From the NCBI GenBank assembly GCA_934445035.1, contig CAKSDI010000003.1, positions 124,001-188,000 on the forward strand: a DNA stretch of 64,000 bases, in the 5' to 3' direction. Each line of letters begins with the position of its first letter. Positions within the stretch are counted from its first letter, which is position 1. A program made the position numbers and the translations under genes. The notes below the pieces were generated by a model. The model was not told the DNA's origin. It saw nothing but the letters and a program-made list of their open reading frames with translations, and did no database searches. The stretch comes from an uncultured Eubacteriales bacterium (lineage in GTDB: Bacteria > Bacillota > Clostridia > Oscillospirales > Acutalibacteraceae). Below are positions 8,490-17,341 of the stretch, one piece after another.

Positions 8490-9197
8490 TTATAAACAAG
8501 CGAGTTTTTCCCGCCCTTCAAGCAGTTCTTCACATTCTCCGGGGGCAAGATCCGAAGGTAAAGAAAGCTTTCCTACCGACTCCCTGTGAAGTGCGGTCAC
8601 ATTAACTCCGACCGCTTTAAACATTCTTTTTACCTGATGATATTTTCCCTCGGTGACAGTTACTCTCGCTTTATTGCCTTCAAGAATTTCAAGCACGGCA
8701 GGTCTGCATTTATAACCGTCTGATAAAACTATTCCGTTTTCAAATTCTTTTGCGGCAGATAATTCAAGCGCGCCGTCAAGCGAGGCTAAATAAACTTTTT
8801 TAACATTTTTCCCGGGCGTTATGCAGTTATGAGCAAAAGCGCCGTCGTCGGTTATAATTAAAAGTCCGGTCGTATCCTTATCAAGTCTGCCGACGGTAAA
8901 AAGATTTTTGCGCTTTAAATTTTCGGGGATAAGATCGATCACGGTTTTTGCGGACTTGTCCCTCGAAGCGGAAAGAACTCCCGCAGGCTTATTCATCAGG
9001 ATATAAATAAATTTCTTATAATCCACTTTTTTGTTTTCAAAAAGCACCTCGTCTGTCTGCACACAAACGGCTGCGCCGAAATCCGTGACTATCTTGCCGT
9101 TTAAAGAGGCGCTTCCTCTTTTTATCTGCTTTCTTATTTCGCTTCTTGAAATATTAAGCTGATTTGAAAGAAATTTATCAAGCCTTATTTTTTCCAT
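8490..9197 (-). CDS. rsuA: 16S rRNA pseudouridine synthase, RsuA family
   Basis: This 235-residue protein has an N-terminal S4 RNA-binding domain (about 1-60) and a pseudouridine synthase domain with the catalytic aspartate D106 in GRLDKDTTG. RsuA isomerises a uridine in helix 18 of 16S rRNA (U516 in E. coli). RluB/RluF-type 23S enzymes are the alternative, but the length and motif spacing fit RsuA. GGAG lies upstream of ATG 9197. The DUF4830-like gene lies 11 bases upstream, so the two may share a transcript. Confidence 0.85.
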   Translation of the reverse strand: MEKIRLDKFLSNQLNISRSEIRKQIKRGSASLNGKIVTDFGAAVCVQTDEVLFENKKVDYKKFIYILMNKPAGVLSASRDKSAKTVIDLIPENLKRKNLFTVGRLDKDTTGLLIITDDGAFAHNCITPGKNVKKVYLASLDGALELSAAKEFENGIVLSDGYKCRPAVLEILEGNKARVTVTEGKYHQVKRMFKAVGVNVTALHRESVGKLSLPSDLAPGECEELLEGREKLACL

Positions 9198-9208
9198 TTT
9201 TTCTCCTT

Positions 9209-9643
9209 TTAAACAGGTGCAAGCGGAAGCATAAATCCCGCAAGCTCTGCCGAAGATATATCGCCGCCGATAACGCAGTTTTTATAAACTATCAGATGAA
9301 CATACGCATTATCGCCGAATTCTTTTTGATCCGTGATCTTATATGAATAAACTCTTGCCTCGCACCCTGCAAAAGCCGAAAGATCAAAACCCGCTTTTTT
9401 CTGAACTGAATTATAGTTTTTATAAACCTCTCCGAAAACTCTCGGGATAACAAGCTTTTTTTCTTCACAGCATACATTTTCCGATTTAATATTAAGTGAT
9501 GATATAAATTCCAGCCGCTCGGCATTGGTTTTTGCAGGAATATTGTTCTGCCCTGCCGCGGAAAACTCACCGCAGATAAATATGATAAGAATTACAGCCG
9601 ACATAGCGGCTATAATTGATTTTTTCGATAATGATATAAACAT
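9209..9643 (-). CDS. Exported or membrane-anchored DUF4830-like protein
   Basis: This 144-residue protein has an N-terminal hydrophobic segment (about 9-28) that fits a signal anchor or uncleaved signal peptide. The rest matches my memory of the clostridial DUF4830 family, with a FGEVYKNYNSVQKKAGFDLS stretch followed by an aromatic YSYKI strand. No function is known to me. It sits between ispF and rsuA, 44 bases after ispF, and ends 11 bases before rsuA. Confidence 0.6.
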   Translation of the reverse strand: MFISLSKKSIIAAMSAVILIIFICGEFSAAGQNNIPAKTNAERLEFISSLNIKSENVCCEEKKLVIPRVFGEVYKNYNSVQKKAGFDLSAFAGCEARVYSYKITDQKEFGDNAYVHLIVYKNCVIGGDISSAELAGFMLPLAPV

Positions 9644-9687
9644 TTTTTGCCCCCTTTATAAGCCTATGAGGGCAAATATTGTTTATA

Positions 9688-10161
9688 TTACTTTTTATCT
9701 ATTAAACAAACGCTGTGCGCGGAAATACCGAGTTTTTCACCCGTAAAGCCCAAATGCTCCTCGGTGGTTGCTTTTACACTTACACTGCTTAATTCGATAT
9801 TAAGCGCCTTTGCTATATTTTCGCGCATTTTATTTATATAATTCGATAATTTCGGCTCCTGCGCGATAACCGTGCTATCGATATTTATAACCTTATAACC
9901 CGATCTATCAAGCAGATCGACAACAAAGCTTAAAAGTTTAAGAGAGGAAATTCCCTTGAATTCGTCGGAAGTATCGGGAAAATGCGTGCCGATATCGCCG
10001 AGAGCCGCCGCACCGAGCAGAGAATCGCATATAGCATGGAGCAGCACATCGGCGTCGGAATGGCCTAACAGCCCTTTTTCAAACGGAATTTCAACACCGC
10101 CTAAGATAAGCTTTCTGTTTTCTGTCAGCTTATGCACATCATATCCGTGGCCTATTCGCAT
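9688..10161 (-). CDS. ispF: 2-C-methyl-D-erythritol 2,4-cyclodiphosphate synthase IspF
   Basis: This 157-residue enzyme of the non-mevalonate isoprenoid (MEP) pathway has the signature GHGYDVHKL with metal ligands D8 and H10, and the third ligand H42. The flexible-loop GHSDADV and C-terminal TTEEHLGFTG are also present. It converts CDP-ME 2-phosphate to MEcPP in the cytoplasm. It overlaps ispD by 10 bases, so the two are coupled as in many bacteria. The length is normal for the family. Confidence 0.95.
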   Translation of the reverse strand: MRIGHGYDVHKLTENRKLILGGVEIPFEKGLLGHSDADVLLHAICDSLLGAAALGDIGTHFPDTSDEFKGISSLKLLSFVVDLLDRSGYKVINIDSTVIAQEPKLSNYINKMRENIAKALNIELSSVSVKATTEEHLGFTGEKLGISAHSVCLIDKK

Positions 10162-10883
10162 TTCTGTTCCTCCCTGACTATTGCTTCGGCTAAGATCAAA
10201 TCTTCTATAGTTGTGATCTTGATGTTTTCATAGCTGCCGTTTACAATTTTCACCTTTTCTCCTGCCGCCGCTATTACCGAGGCGTCGTCTGTAAATTCCT
10301 TATCTTTATTTTCTTCGGAGGATTTTAAATACAAGCTTACATCGACTCCCTGGGGGGTTTGAGCAAGATAGACTGTTTCCCTGTCAAGCGGTTCGTCAAT
10401 AAAGCCGTCTTTCGCTTTAAAAACCGTGTCCTTTGATTTTACCGCGCAAAGGCACCCCTTATGATCCGACAAAGCAGTTGCGCAGTCTTTTATCATTTCA
10501 GGCTTTACAAACGGTCTTGCACCGTCGGAAATAAGCACGCATTTTTCGTTTTCATTAAGCCTTTTCATTCCGTTTAAAACAGAATTATGCCTATCTGACC
10601 CGCCCTCGGTAAGATCGGTGAGCTTTGTAATCATATACTTTTCGGCGAGCATTTGCATTTTTAGCATATCGCAGTTACGGGAGACAAGGATAATTCTTGA
10701 AATATATTCGGAATTTTCAAATTCAAGCAATGTTTTTACAATAACGGGAATTCCTAAAATTTCCGCAAAAAGCTTATTTTTACCTTTCATTCGCGTGGAA
10801 GAGCCGCCCGCAACTATTATCACGGGCAGTGCGTTTTCTTTTTTTACGGTTTCTTCGCACCTGATAGTCTTGGTTTCAAGCAT
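10152..10883 (-). CDS. ispD: 2-C-methyl-D-erythritol 4-phosphate cytidylyltransferase IspD
   Basis: This 243-residue nucleotidyltransferase has the CTP-binding signature PVIIVAGGSSTRMKGKNK near residues 20-37 and the second motif DGARPFV. It makes CDP-ME from MEP and CTP in isoprenoid precursor synthesis. The first 18 residues are longer than usual. The start ATG 10883 has a modest AAGGCGG site, and an internal start cannot be excluded. It is followed directly by ispF. Confidence 0.92.
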   Translation of the reverse strand: MLETKTIRCEETVKKENALPVIIVAGGSSTRMKGKNKLFAEILGIPVIVKTLLEFENSEYISRIILVSRNCDMLKMQMLAEKYMITKLTDLTEGGSDRHNSVLNGMKRLNENEKCVLISDGARPFVKPEMIKDCATALSDHKGCLCAVKSKDTVFKAKDGFIDEPLDRETVYLAQTPQGVDVSLYLKSSEENKDKEFTDDASVIAAAGEKVKIVNGSYENIKITTIEDLILAEAIVREEQKCE

Positions 10884-10911
10884 AATATCCGCCTTTTAAT
10901 TAAAAGTCAAA

Positions 10912-10946
10912 TAGGCACGGCAACCTTATAAAAGGTGCTGTGCCTA
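10912..10946 (-). terminator. Terminator after the CD1247-like gene
   Basis: An imperfect stem (TAGGCAC...GTGCCTA core, one bulge) lies 24 bases after the stop at 10970. A moderate T-rich stretch follows on the minus strand. It separates the efp operon from ispD-ispF. Confidence 0.65.
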
Positions 10947-10969
10947 AATTTAATATACGACTTTAAAAA

Positions 10970-11407
10970 TCAGTCTTCTTTTTCGTCTGTTGCGCAATCA
11001 TCGCAATCACAGCAACAATCGGAATCGAAATCAAACTCAAGGTCTGTTCCGCAGTTGGGGCATTTCATACCCTCGTCTTCAAGCATAGACTCGTCAAGAT
11101 AAATAGTATCGTGGCAAGCGGGGCACTCGATCTCATAAAGACCGTCGTCATCACAGCAATCACAATCGTCGTCTTCACAGCAGTCGTCTTCATAAACGAT
11201 GTCTTCTAAAGTGCTTAAGTCCTCGTCTACCGCGTCGATCTGCTCGGACATATCGTCACAAGCCTCTTCGATATCGCAGATCTCTTCGGTGATATCGCCG
11301 AGAAGGTCTATAACAGCGGCAAGAATTTTGCCCTCTTTTGAAGTTTCGTCAAGTTCAAGACCGCTTGCAAGGCCTTTTATATAAGCAATTTTCTCACAGA
11401 TATCCAT
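10970..11407 (-). CDS. CD1247-domain zinc-ribbon protein
   Basis: This 145-residue, very acidic protein starts with a helical CD1247-type domain (residues 1-65), then has Asp/Cys-rich linkers (DDCCEDDDCDCCDDD) around a zinc ribbon CPAC...CPNC (about 94-118). It ends in a second Cys/Asp cluster. Proteins of this type are conserved next to efp in Clostridia. No biochemical function is known to me; metal binding is likely from the cysteines. It lies 20 bases after efp and is probably cotranscribed. Confidence 0.75.
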   Translation of the reverse strand: MDICEKIAYIKGLASGLELDETSKEGKILAAVIDLLGDITEEICDIEEACDDMSEQIDAVDEDLSTLEDIVYEDDCCEDDDCDCCDDDGLYEIECPACHDTIYLDESMLEDEGMKCPNCGTDLEFDFDSDCCCDCDDCATDEKED

Positions 11408-11427
11408 ATTTTTTATTCCTTTCGATT

Positions 11428-11985
11428 TTATGCTCTTTCCATATATTCGCCCGTGCGGGTGTCAATACGGATAACCTCTCCCTCATTTATGAAAAGAGGA
11501 ACTCTTATTTCACAGCCTGTTTCAAGAGTTGCAGGCTTTGTAGCGTTGGTTGCGGTGTTTCCTGCAAAACCGGGCTCGGTTTTTGTAACGGTGAGCTCAA
11601 CAAATGTGGGAGGCTCAACGCCGAAAACCTTTCCTTTATAAGAAAGAATTTTGCAGACCATATTTTCTTTAACGAATTTAAAGTTATCTCCGAGCTCGCT
11701 ACCGTTGATCGGAACCATATCGTAAGTTTCCTGATCCATAAAGTAGTAAAGATCGCCGTCGTTATAAGAATATTCCATATCCTTGCGCTCAATAAAAGCG
11801 GTGGGGAATTTAGCCGTAGGATTGTAAGACTTTTCAACAACAGAGCCTGTTATAACATTCTTAGTCTTTGTTCTAACAAAAGCGGCGCCCTTTCCCGGTT
11901 TTACATGCTGAAATTCAATTATCTGAAGAACCTGTCCGTCTTCCTCGAAAGTGACACCGTTCCTGAAATCTCCGGCACTTATCAT
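11428..11985 (-). CDS. efp: Translation elongation factor P
   Basis: This 185-residue, three-domain EF-P relieves ribosome stalling at polyproline stretches. The modified loop is PGKG with lysine K32, the residue that carries the modification in Firmicutes. KOW-like and OB domains follow, with the EF-P signature in the C-terminal half. GGAGG lies before ATG 11985. A near-consensus promoter is at 12027-12055. No EpmA/EpmB modification genes are visible here. Confidence 0.96.
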   Translation of the reverse strand: MISAGDFRNGVTFEEDGQVLQIIEFQHVKPGKGAAFVRTKTKNVITGSVVEKSYNPTAKFPTAFIERKDMEYSYNDGDLYYFMDQETYDMVPINGSELGDNFKFVKENMVCKILSYKGKVFGVEPPTFVELTVTKTEPGFAGNTATNATKPATLETGCEIRVPLFINEGEVIRIDTRTGEYMERA

Positions 11986-12026
11986 ATTTTTTCCTCCATA
12001 ATTTTCAAAATTAAATATATAGTATT

Positions 12027-12055
12027 ATTTTAAAGCCTAAAGCCAGTTTTGTCAA
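12027..12055 (-). promoter_or_regulatory. Promoter for efp
   Basis: On the minus strand TTGACA (12050-12055) and TAAAAT (12027-12032) are separated by 17 bases. The -35 lies only 9 bases beyond the trkH stop codon. Confidence 0.8.
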
Positions 12056-12064
12056 GTATTATAC

Positions 12065-13510
12065 TTATTTTTTAGACCAGGTCGAGCGTGAAAAGAAAAT
12101 AAGCATAGGATAAATTTCAAGCCTTCCGAGCAGCATAGCAAACGATAATACAAGTTTTGAAAAATAAGAATAAAGATTAAAGTTAAGATCGGGGCCCACT
12201 TTTGCAAGACCGGGGCCTATATTATTAAAACACGACGCCATAGCCGAAAAATTCGTTTCGATATCGAAATTTTCAAAGCTTATAAGCATCAGGCAGACTA
12301 CAAAGCAGAAAATATAAACCGCAAAGTAAGAAGAAATACCTGTTACGGTGTTTTTATCAACGGGCTTGCCGTCAAACTTAATTGTAGTCACAGAATGCGG
12401 ATGAATAAGCTTTTTAATTTCCTTTTTGATTATTTTTACAAGGAGCATCACTCTTGAGACCTTAAGTCCGCCGCCCGTAGAACCGGCACAGGCTCCTATG
12501 AACATCAAAAGGAGAAGTATGCTTTTTGATAAAACAGGCCAGGAGTCAAAATTATCGGTGGCGTAACCCGTAGTCGTCATAATCGATACTACCTGGAAAA
12601 ACGCTTCCCTTACCGTTTTTGACACAGTGCCGAATTTTGAGAAAATATTATAAGCTATAATTCCCGAAGACGCGGTAATTATTCCTATATAGCACCACAT
12701 CTCGCTGCTTTTAAGCGCCGATTTAAAATGCCTGATAAGCAAAAGATAATAAACATTGAAATTTATTCCGAAAAGCATCATAAAGATAGCTATTATCCAC
12801 TGACAGTACGGCGAATAAGAGGCAATGCTGTCCGCTTTAATGGCAAATCCGCCCGTACCTGCGGAGCCGAACGATAAAACAAGGCTGTCAAAAAGCGGCA
12901 TATTCCCGAGAAGCAAAAGTATAACTTCCGCAACAGTCATAAAAAAGTAGATAATATAAAGAATTTTCGCTGTATCCTTAATTCTCGGCACCAATTTTCC
13001 TACAACAGGTCCCGGAACTTCCGCCCTCATTATGTGCATAGAGCGGTCCGAAATATTCGGCACTATCGCCATAACAAAAACCAAAAATCCCATTCCGCCT
13101 ATAAAATGGGTAAAGCTTCGCCAAAAAAGCATTCCGTGGCTCATAGCTTCCACATCTTCGAGCACAGAAGCACCCGTTGTGGTAAATCCGCTCACGGTTT
13201 CAAAAAATGCATTTATATAATTAGGCATTTCGCCGCTTATCGTAAAAGGCAGAGCGCCTATTAAAGACACCGTAAGCCACGAGGCGGCGACTATTGCAAA
13301 GCCGTCTTTAGCGTATATCACGCGGTTTTTCGTCTTGCAAAGCAATGTTAAGATAATACCGAACAAAAGCGCGCCTGCGGCAGTTATCCCAAATGCCTGA
13401 AAAGAGCTCCATTCTTTATATATCGCACTTACAATAAAGGGCAAAATCATAAGACCGGACTCGATCATTGCAAGCCTGCCGAGAATTCCGAGAATAACTT
13501 TCTTATTCAT
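12065..13510 (-). CDS. trkH: Potassium uptake membrane subunit TrkH/KtrB
   Basis: This 481-residue integral membrane protein of the TrkH/KtrB/HKT family has repeated M-P-M units with filter glycines, for example FTTTGAS (about residues 111-117) and GSAGTGGF. It conducts K+ under control of the cytosolic NAD-binding subunit encoded just upstream (trkA, 4 bases apart). The ribosome site GAGGTG lies before ATG 13510. No clear terminator follows; the efp promoter begins right after the stop. Confidence 0.92.
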   Translation of the reverse strand: MNKKVILGILGRLAMIESGLMILPFIVSAIYKEWSSFQAFGITAAGALLFGIILTLLCKTKNRVIYAKDGFAIVAASWLTVSLIGALPFTISGEMPNYINAFFETVSGFTTTGASVLEDVEAMSHGMLFWRSFTHFIGGMGFLVFVMAIVPNISDRSMHIMRAEVPGPVVGKLVPRIKDTAKILYIIYFFMTVAEVILLLLGNMPLFDSLVLSFGSAGTGGFAIKADSIASYSPYCQWIIAIFMMLFGINFNVYYLLLIRHFKSALKSSEMWCYIGIITASSGIIAYNIFSKFGTVSKTVREAFFQVVSIMTTTGYATDNFDSWPVLSKSILLLLMFIGACAGSTGGGLKVSRVMLLVKIIKKEIKKLIHPHSVTTIKFDGKPVDKNTVTGISSYFAVYIFCFVVCLMLISFENFDIETNFSAMASCFNNIGPGLAKVGPDLNFNLYSYFSKLVLSFAMLLGRLEIYPMLIFFSRSTWSKK

Positions 13511-13514
13511 CGGC

Positions 13515-14870
13515 TCACCTCATTATATCGGAAATATTTCCGATCTTTCTGTTTGCCGCAATAACTATAACGCTGTCGCCCGGAGCAAAGAAATCTTCAC
13601 CGGAGGGAATAATCGCTTTTCTTTTTCTTAAAATACCCGCTATAAGAATATTTTCTTTGAATTTTAAACTTTTAAGCGGAATATTAAGATACTTAAAATC
13701 AGGCTGAATTAAGAATTCAACAGCCTCTACCCTGCCGTCCATAAGCTTATAAAGGGTTTCTATATTGCTTTCAAGAGAATTTTCAAGCGCTCTTGCATAC
13801 CTTGAAACAACATCGCAAACGGTCTTTTTCGGCGAAACCACCGTGTCAAGACCGAGCTTATCCGCCATATAGCTAAGTTCCGGTCTGTTGACCTTTGCTA
13901 TAACTTTAGGCACGCCGTTTGACAGAGCATAGTAAGCTATAAGGATATTTTCCTCGTCCATACCCGTAAGCGTTACAAAAGCGTCGCACGATGTGATACC
14001 CTCTTCCAGCAAAAGCTCCTGCTGAGTTCCGTCGCCGTTTATTACAGTGGCGCTTTCAAGCTTTTCGCTTACTTCTTCGCACCTTTTTTTATCAATATCG
14101 ATAAGCTTTACATTATTTCCTGCACCGAGCAGCATTTTTGAAAGATAAAATGCAGTTCTGCTGGCTCCTAAAATTATAACATTTCTCGCCTGCTTTTTTG
14201 CAAGGCCTATCTTCCCTATGAGTTTTAATGCCTGGGAAGAAACGGCAGTAACGCCTATTCTGTCCCCGCTTTTAAGGACAAAATTACCGTCGGGTATGTA
14301 AACAGTTTCCCCTCTTTGAACAACGCATACGAGGAAATTGCAATCATACTTTTTTCTCATTTCCATAAGAGCCATTCCGTTAAGCGGAGAATTCTCCTTA
14401 ATAACAAGCTCTATCATTTCAAAGTTTCTTGAAAATGTTTCGATATTGACCGCGCTCGGAAGCTTTAAAATATTAAAAAGCTCGTGAGCCGTGAGCATTT
14501 CGGGATTTACAGATAAAGAAAGATCGATCTGCTGCCTGATAAATCCGAGATTTTTTTCATTGTATTCGGGGTTTCTCACTCGGGCGACCGTGTGCTTAGC
14601 GCCCATTCTTTTTGCGATAATGCAAGAGAGCATATTGAATTCATCGGAGCCTGTTACAGCGATGAACATTACCGCTTTATCGATCTCCGCTTCGGAAAGG
14701 ATATCATAATCAGCGCCGTTTCCGCAAAGGCACATAACATCATAAATATCTCTGATATCGGCTATTGCCTCGGGATCGTTGTCTATCGCAACAACATCAT
14801 GCCCCTCAGACACGAGATTGGCTATTAAAGCAGTACCGATCTTTCCGCACCCGACCACAATAATATTCAT
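13515..14870 (-). CDS. trkA: Trk potassium system regulatory subunit TrkA
   Basis: This 451-residue peripheral protein has two RCK units. The first Rossmann fold starts at GCGKIG (7-12) and the second at VIILGASRTAFYLSKM (about 228-243), and each is followed by a TrkA-C ligand-binding region. It gates TrkH according to nucleotide state. The two-unit length is the TrkA type rather than the single-unit KtrA. It is first in the trkA-trkH operon, with a promoter at 14902-14929 back to back with the LCP promoter. Confidence 0.93.
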   Translation of the reverse strand: MNIIVVGCGKIGTALIANLVSEGHDVVAIDNDPEAIADIRDIYDVMCLCGNGADYDILSEAEIDKAVMFIAVTGSDEFNMLSCIIAKRMGAKHTVARVRNPEYNEKNLGFIRQQIDLSLSVNPEMLTAHELFNILKLPSAVNIETFSRNFEMIELVIKENSPLNGMALMEMRKKYDCNFLVCVVQRGETVYIPDGNFVLKSGDRIGVTAVSSQALKLIGKIGLAKKQARNVIILGASRTAFYLSKMLLGAGNNVKLIDIDKKRCEEVSEKLESATVINGDGTQQELLLEEGITSCDAFVTLTGMDEENILIAYYALSNGVPKVIAKVNRPELSYMADKLGLDTVVSPKKTVCDVVSRYARALENSLESNIETLYKLMDGRVEAVEFLIQPDFKYLNIPLKSLKFKENILIAGILRKRKAIIPSGEDFFAPGDSVIVIAANRKIGNISDIMR

Positions 14871-14901
14871 ATAAAATCTCCTTAAACATTAAATTAAATA
14901 T

Positions 14902-14929
14902 ATTATACTATTTTGTTTGAAAAAATCAA
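14902..14929 (-). promoter_or_regulatory. Promoter for trkA-trkH
   Basis: On the minus strand TTGATT (14924-14929) and TATAAT (14902-14907) are separated by 16 bases, 32 bases upstream of the start codon. Confidence 0.7.
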
Positions 14930-14937
14930 CCGTTTTG

Positions 14938-14966
14938 TTGACACCGAAATTTTTATATGATACACT
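14938..14966 (+). promoter_or_regulatory. Promoter for the LCP gene
   Basis: TTGACA (14938-14943) and TACACT (14961-14966) are separated by 17 bases. AAGGTGAG (14986-14993) follows as the ribosome site. Confidence 0.75.
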
Positions 14967-14998
14967 CAATAATATAAATACTGTCAAGGTGAGTTGAT

Positions 14999-16024
14999 AT
15001 GACAAAAGCTAAAAAAATAATTCTTATAGTTGTTTCTTCGATTTTGGGTTTGCTTTTAATAGCGGGAATAACCTACACCGCTTTTTATTATCACGGCAAG
15101 AGCAAATTTCATAGATCCGATTCGCATATTGAAAACAATAATGTTACTGCGGATGACGATTCCGACGATGTGGTAGTATATGGCGGAAAGAAATACGAGC
15201 TTAATAAAAACGCAGTGAATATTCTGTTTTTAGGCGTGGATAAGCAAAATCTTTCCGAAAATTTAGGTTACGGAAAAAACGGACAGGCAGACGCGATCTT
15301 CGTTATGTCGATAGATACATCCGACAAGTCGATAAACATAATTCCGATATCGAGAGAAACCATGTGCGATGTAAATGTTTACTCTGACGCTGGCAATTTC
15401 GGCGGAACGAGGAAAGAGCAGTTATGTTTAGCTTACGCTTACGGCAATTCCCCTGCCGAATCAAGCGAAAATGTTTTAAAATCCGTTAAAAGAGCGCTTT
15501 ACGGAATAAATATAAGTTCATACATCACGGTAGACCTTAAATGTATCGAAAAAGTCGTGGATAATCTCGGCGGAATTGAAATAACTCCCGATGAAGATAT
15601 TGTTCTTGAAAAGCTCGGCACTCTTAAAAAAGGTAAAAAAACAACTTTAAACGGGAAATGGGCTTTATCTTATATCAGGACTCGCGGCGACGATATTTCC
15701 GCCAATGAAAAGCGAATGGAAAGGCAAAATGAGTTTATAAAGGTATTTGCGTCAAAGTTCGGCAACGCGTTGCTTAAAAACCCTTCAAAGCTTTCATCAT
15801 TTTACAATACTTTAAAGCCTTACTATTCCACTAATATGGATTTTTCTCAGCTCACTTACCTTGCAACGAACTTCCTTGTAGGAAACATAGGCAACAATTT
15901 TAAATATCATAAGATAACAGGCACACTCCAAAAAGGAGAAAAATGGGTCGAATTCATTCCCGATGAAAAATCGGTGCTTGAAAATATTATGACTGTGTTT
16001 TATAAGGAAAAAGCTACCGCATAA
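14999..16024 (+). CDS. LytR-CpsA-Psr (LCP) family cell-wall glycopolymer ligase
   Basis: This 341-residue membrane-anchored protein has an N-terminal transmembrane helix (about 7-28) and an extracytoplasmic LCP domain. Recognisable motifs are NILFLGVD, ADAIFVMSID, IIPISRET and YIRTRGDD with its conserved arginines. LCP enzymes transfer lipid-linked anionic or capsular glycopolymers to peptidoglycan. A near-consensus promoter and ribosome site precede ATG 14999, and the terminator overlaps its stop codon. It is monocistronic and divergent from trkA. Confidence 0.92.
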   Translation: MTKAKKIILIVVSSILGLLLIAGITYTAFYYHGKSKFHRSDSHIENNNVTADDDSDDVVVYGGKKYELNKNAVNILFLGVDKQNLSENLGYGKNGQADAIFVMSIDTSDKSINIIPISRETMCDVNVYSDAGNFGGTRKEQLCLAYAYGNSPAESSENVLKSVKRALYGINISSYITVDLKCIEKVVDNLGGIEITPDEDIVLEKLGTLKKGKKTTLNGKWALSYIRTRGDDISANEKRMERQNEFIKVFASKFGNALLKNPSKLSSFYNTLKPYYSTNMDFSQLTYLATNFLVGNIGNNFKYHKITGTLQKGEKWVEFIPDEKSVLENIMTVFYKEKATA

Positions 16025-16039
16025 GCGGTAGCTTTTTTT
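16011..16039 (+). terminator. Terminator overlapping the LCP stop codon
   Basis: The arms AAGCTACCGC (16011-16020) and its complement (16025-16034) enclose ATAA, which contains the stop. A T tract follows. Confidence 0.9.
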
Positions 16040-16102
16040 GTCCGGACAATACAATCAGGATACGACGCTTCTCATAGCGGAAAATTTTTCCGATCAAATT
16101 GT

Positions 16103-17320
16103 CTACTTATTCTGCAATTTGAAATGAATGGGTATTCCGTTTTTCATTCTTATTATCTGCTCGCCGTGGATAAGCGGAAGAAAATAATCCACAGCCTCAT
16201 CCGAAACATTATTAAGAGCCTCATTTATCCATTTTTTCGGGAAGAACCGCTCCTTATTTGCTATGTCGCAAGCGGGAACGCAATCCGAAATTACAGTATA
16301 AGGATTATTCATAACCCTTTTAAATATCATTGCTATTCCGCTTTTCCCTGAAAGTGCAAATTCAACTGCCTTTTCGGCTATCAGCTCTGCTTCTTCGATA
16401 TCTGTTTTTGAGCTTATGTGGGAAGAGCACCTCTGCATTACATTAAGCTCGACCGATCTTACCTTGCAGCCGATATTATCTCTCACGATATTTTCAAGAA
16501 TTTTACCTATTCCGCTTAAATTTTCGTGACCGAAGCTGTCGACAGTTCCCGTTCCGTAGGATTTTTCGGAGTTGGCTCTTTCAAGCTTTAGCCCCTCCGA
16601 TACTGCTACGACGACCGCCCTGTGCACCATCATCTGCGCTTTTACATCTTCAAGAAATTTCTTTTCCGAAATTTTGCTTTCGGGAAGATAAATAAGGTGC
16701 GGAGCACTCTCGCCGTTCGCTCTTAATACGCAGGAAGAAGCTGTAAGCCAGCCTGCGTGCCTGCCCATAATCTCTATAATAGTGATAGACTCTATACTGT
16801 AAACGGAGCTGTCGCGGATAATTTCCTGCACACTTGTTGCCACATATTTTGCCGCCGAGCCGAAACCGGGAGTGTGGTCTGTATACTCAAGATCATTATC
16901 AATAGTTTTCGGAATTCCGACGATTTTTATATCAATGCCCTTTTTCTTCATATAAGCGCTTAATTTTGCAACGGTATCCATTGAATCGTTACCGCCGATA
17001 TAGAAAAATGCGCCTATTCCGTGGCGAAAAAAGCATTCGGTTATTTTATCATAAACCCTTGAATCGGTATCGTCAGGCAATTTATACCTGCATGAGCCGA
17101 GACAGGTTGAAGGAGTCTGCCTTAACAGCTCCATATCTTCGTCGGTTTTTATAACGGAATTAAGATCGATAAGATTATCGGAAATAATCCCCTCTATTCC
17201 GTTAAAAGAGCCGAAAATATGGTCGATTTCTTTTTCTTTAAGTCCCTGCCTGAAAACTCCGAGAAGTGAAGCATTTATAGCGCAGGTCGGTCCTCCCGAT
17301 TGTGCAACGGCAATATTCAT
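16103..17320 (-). CDS. pfkA: 6-phosphofructokinase, probably PPi-dependent
   Basis: This 405-residue PFK is longer than the classical 320-residue ATP enzyme. It has QSGGPTCAIN (7-16), GGNDSMDT (109-116), PKTIDND (137-143) and MGRHAGW. An aspartate after the GG (D112) and the lysine in PKTIDND (K138) are the residues that mark pyrophosphate use in this family, where ATP enzymes have glycine at both places. I therefore infer a reversible PPi-PFK in glycolysis. It is last in the operon typA-exonuclease-radical SAM-pfk, 21 bases after its neighbour. Confidence 0.85.
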   Translation of the reverse strand: MNIAVAQSGGPTCAINASLLGVFRQGLKEKEIDHIFGSFNGIEGIISDNLIDLNSVIKTDEDMELLRQTPSTCLGSCRYKLPDDTDSRVYDKITECFFRHGIGAFFYIGGNDSMDTVAKLSAYMKKKGIDIKIVGIPKTIDNDLEYTDHTPGFGSAAKYVATSVQEIIRDSSVYSIESITIIEIMGRHAGWLTASSCVLRANGESAPHLIYLPESKISEKKFLEDVKAQMMVHRAVVVAVSEGLKLERANSEKSYGTGTVDSFGHENLSGIGKILENIVRDNIGCKVRSVELNVMQRCSSHISSKTDIEEAELIAEKAVEFALSGKSGIAMIFKRVMNNPYTVISDCVPACDIANKERFFPKKWINEALNNVSDEAVDYFLPLIHGEQIIRMKNGIPIHFKLQNK

Positions 17321-17341
17321 TTAATGATCCTTTCTTATTGT

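Noticed and set aside
10970..11407. CD1247-like gene as a ferredoxin or metallothionein
   Set aside because: Cysteine spacing fits a zinc ribbon plus acidic clusters, not the 4Fe-4S or metallothionein patterns.
11338..12033. 231-residue open frame on the plus strand
   Set aside because: It lies entirely opposite efp and the CD1247-like gene, has low-complexity hydrophobic composition and no ribosome site.
16039..16050. TTGTCCGGACAA palindrome as a third copy of the CCGGACA element
   Set aside because: It has no five-base spacer and follows the LCP terminator; the similarity is probably chance.
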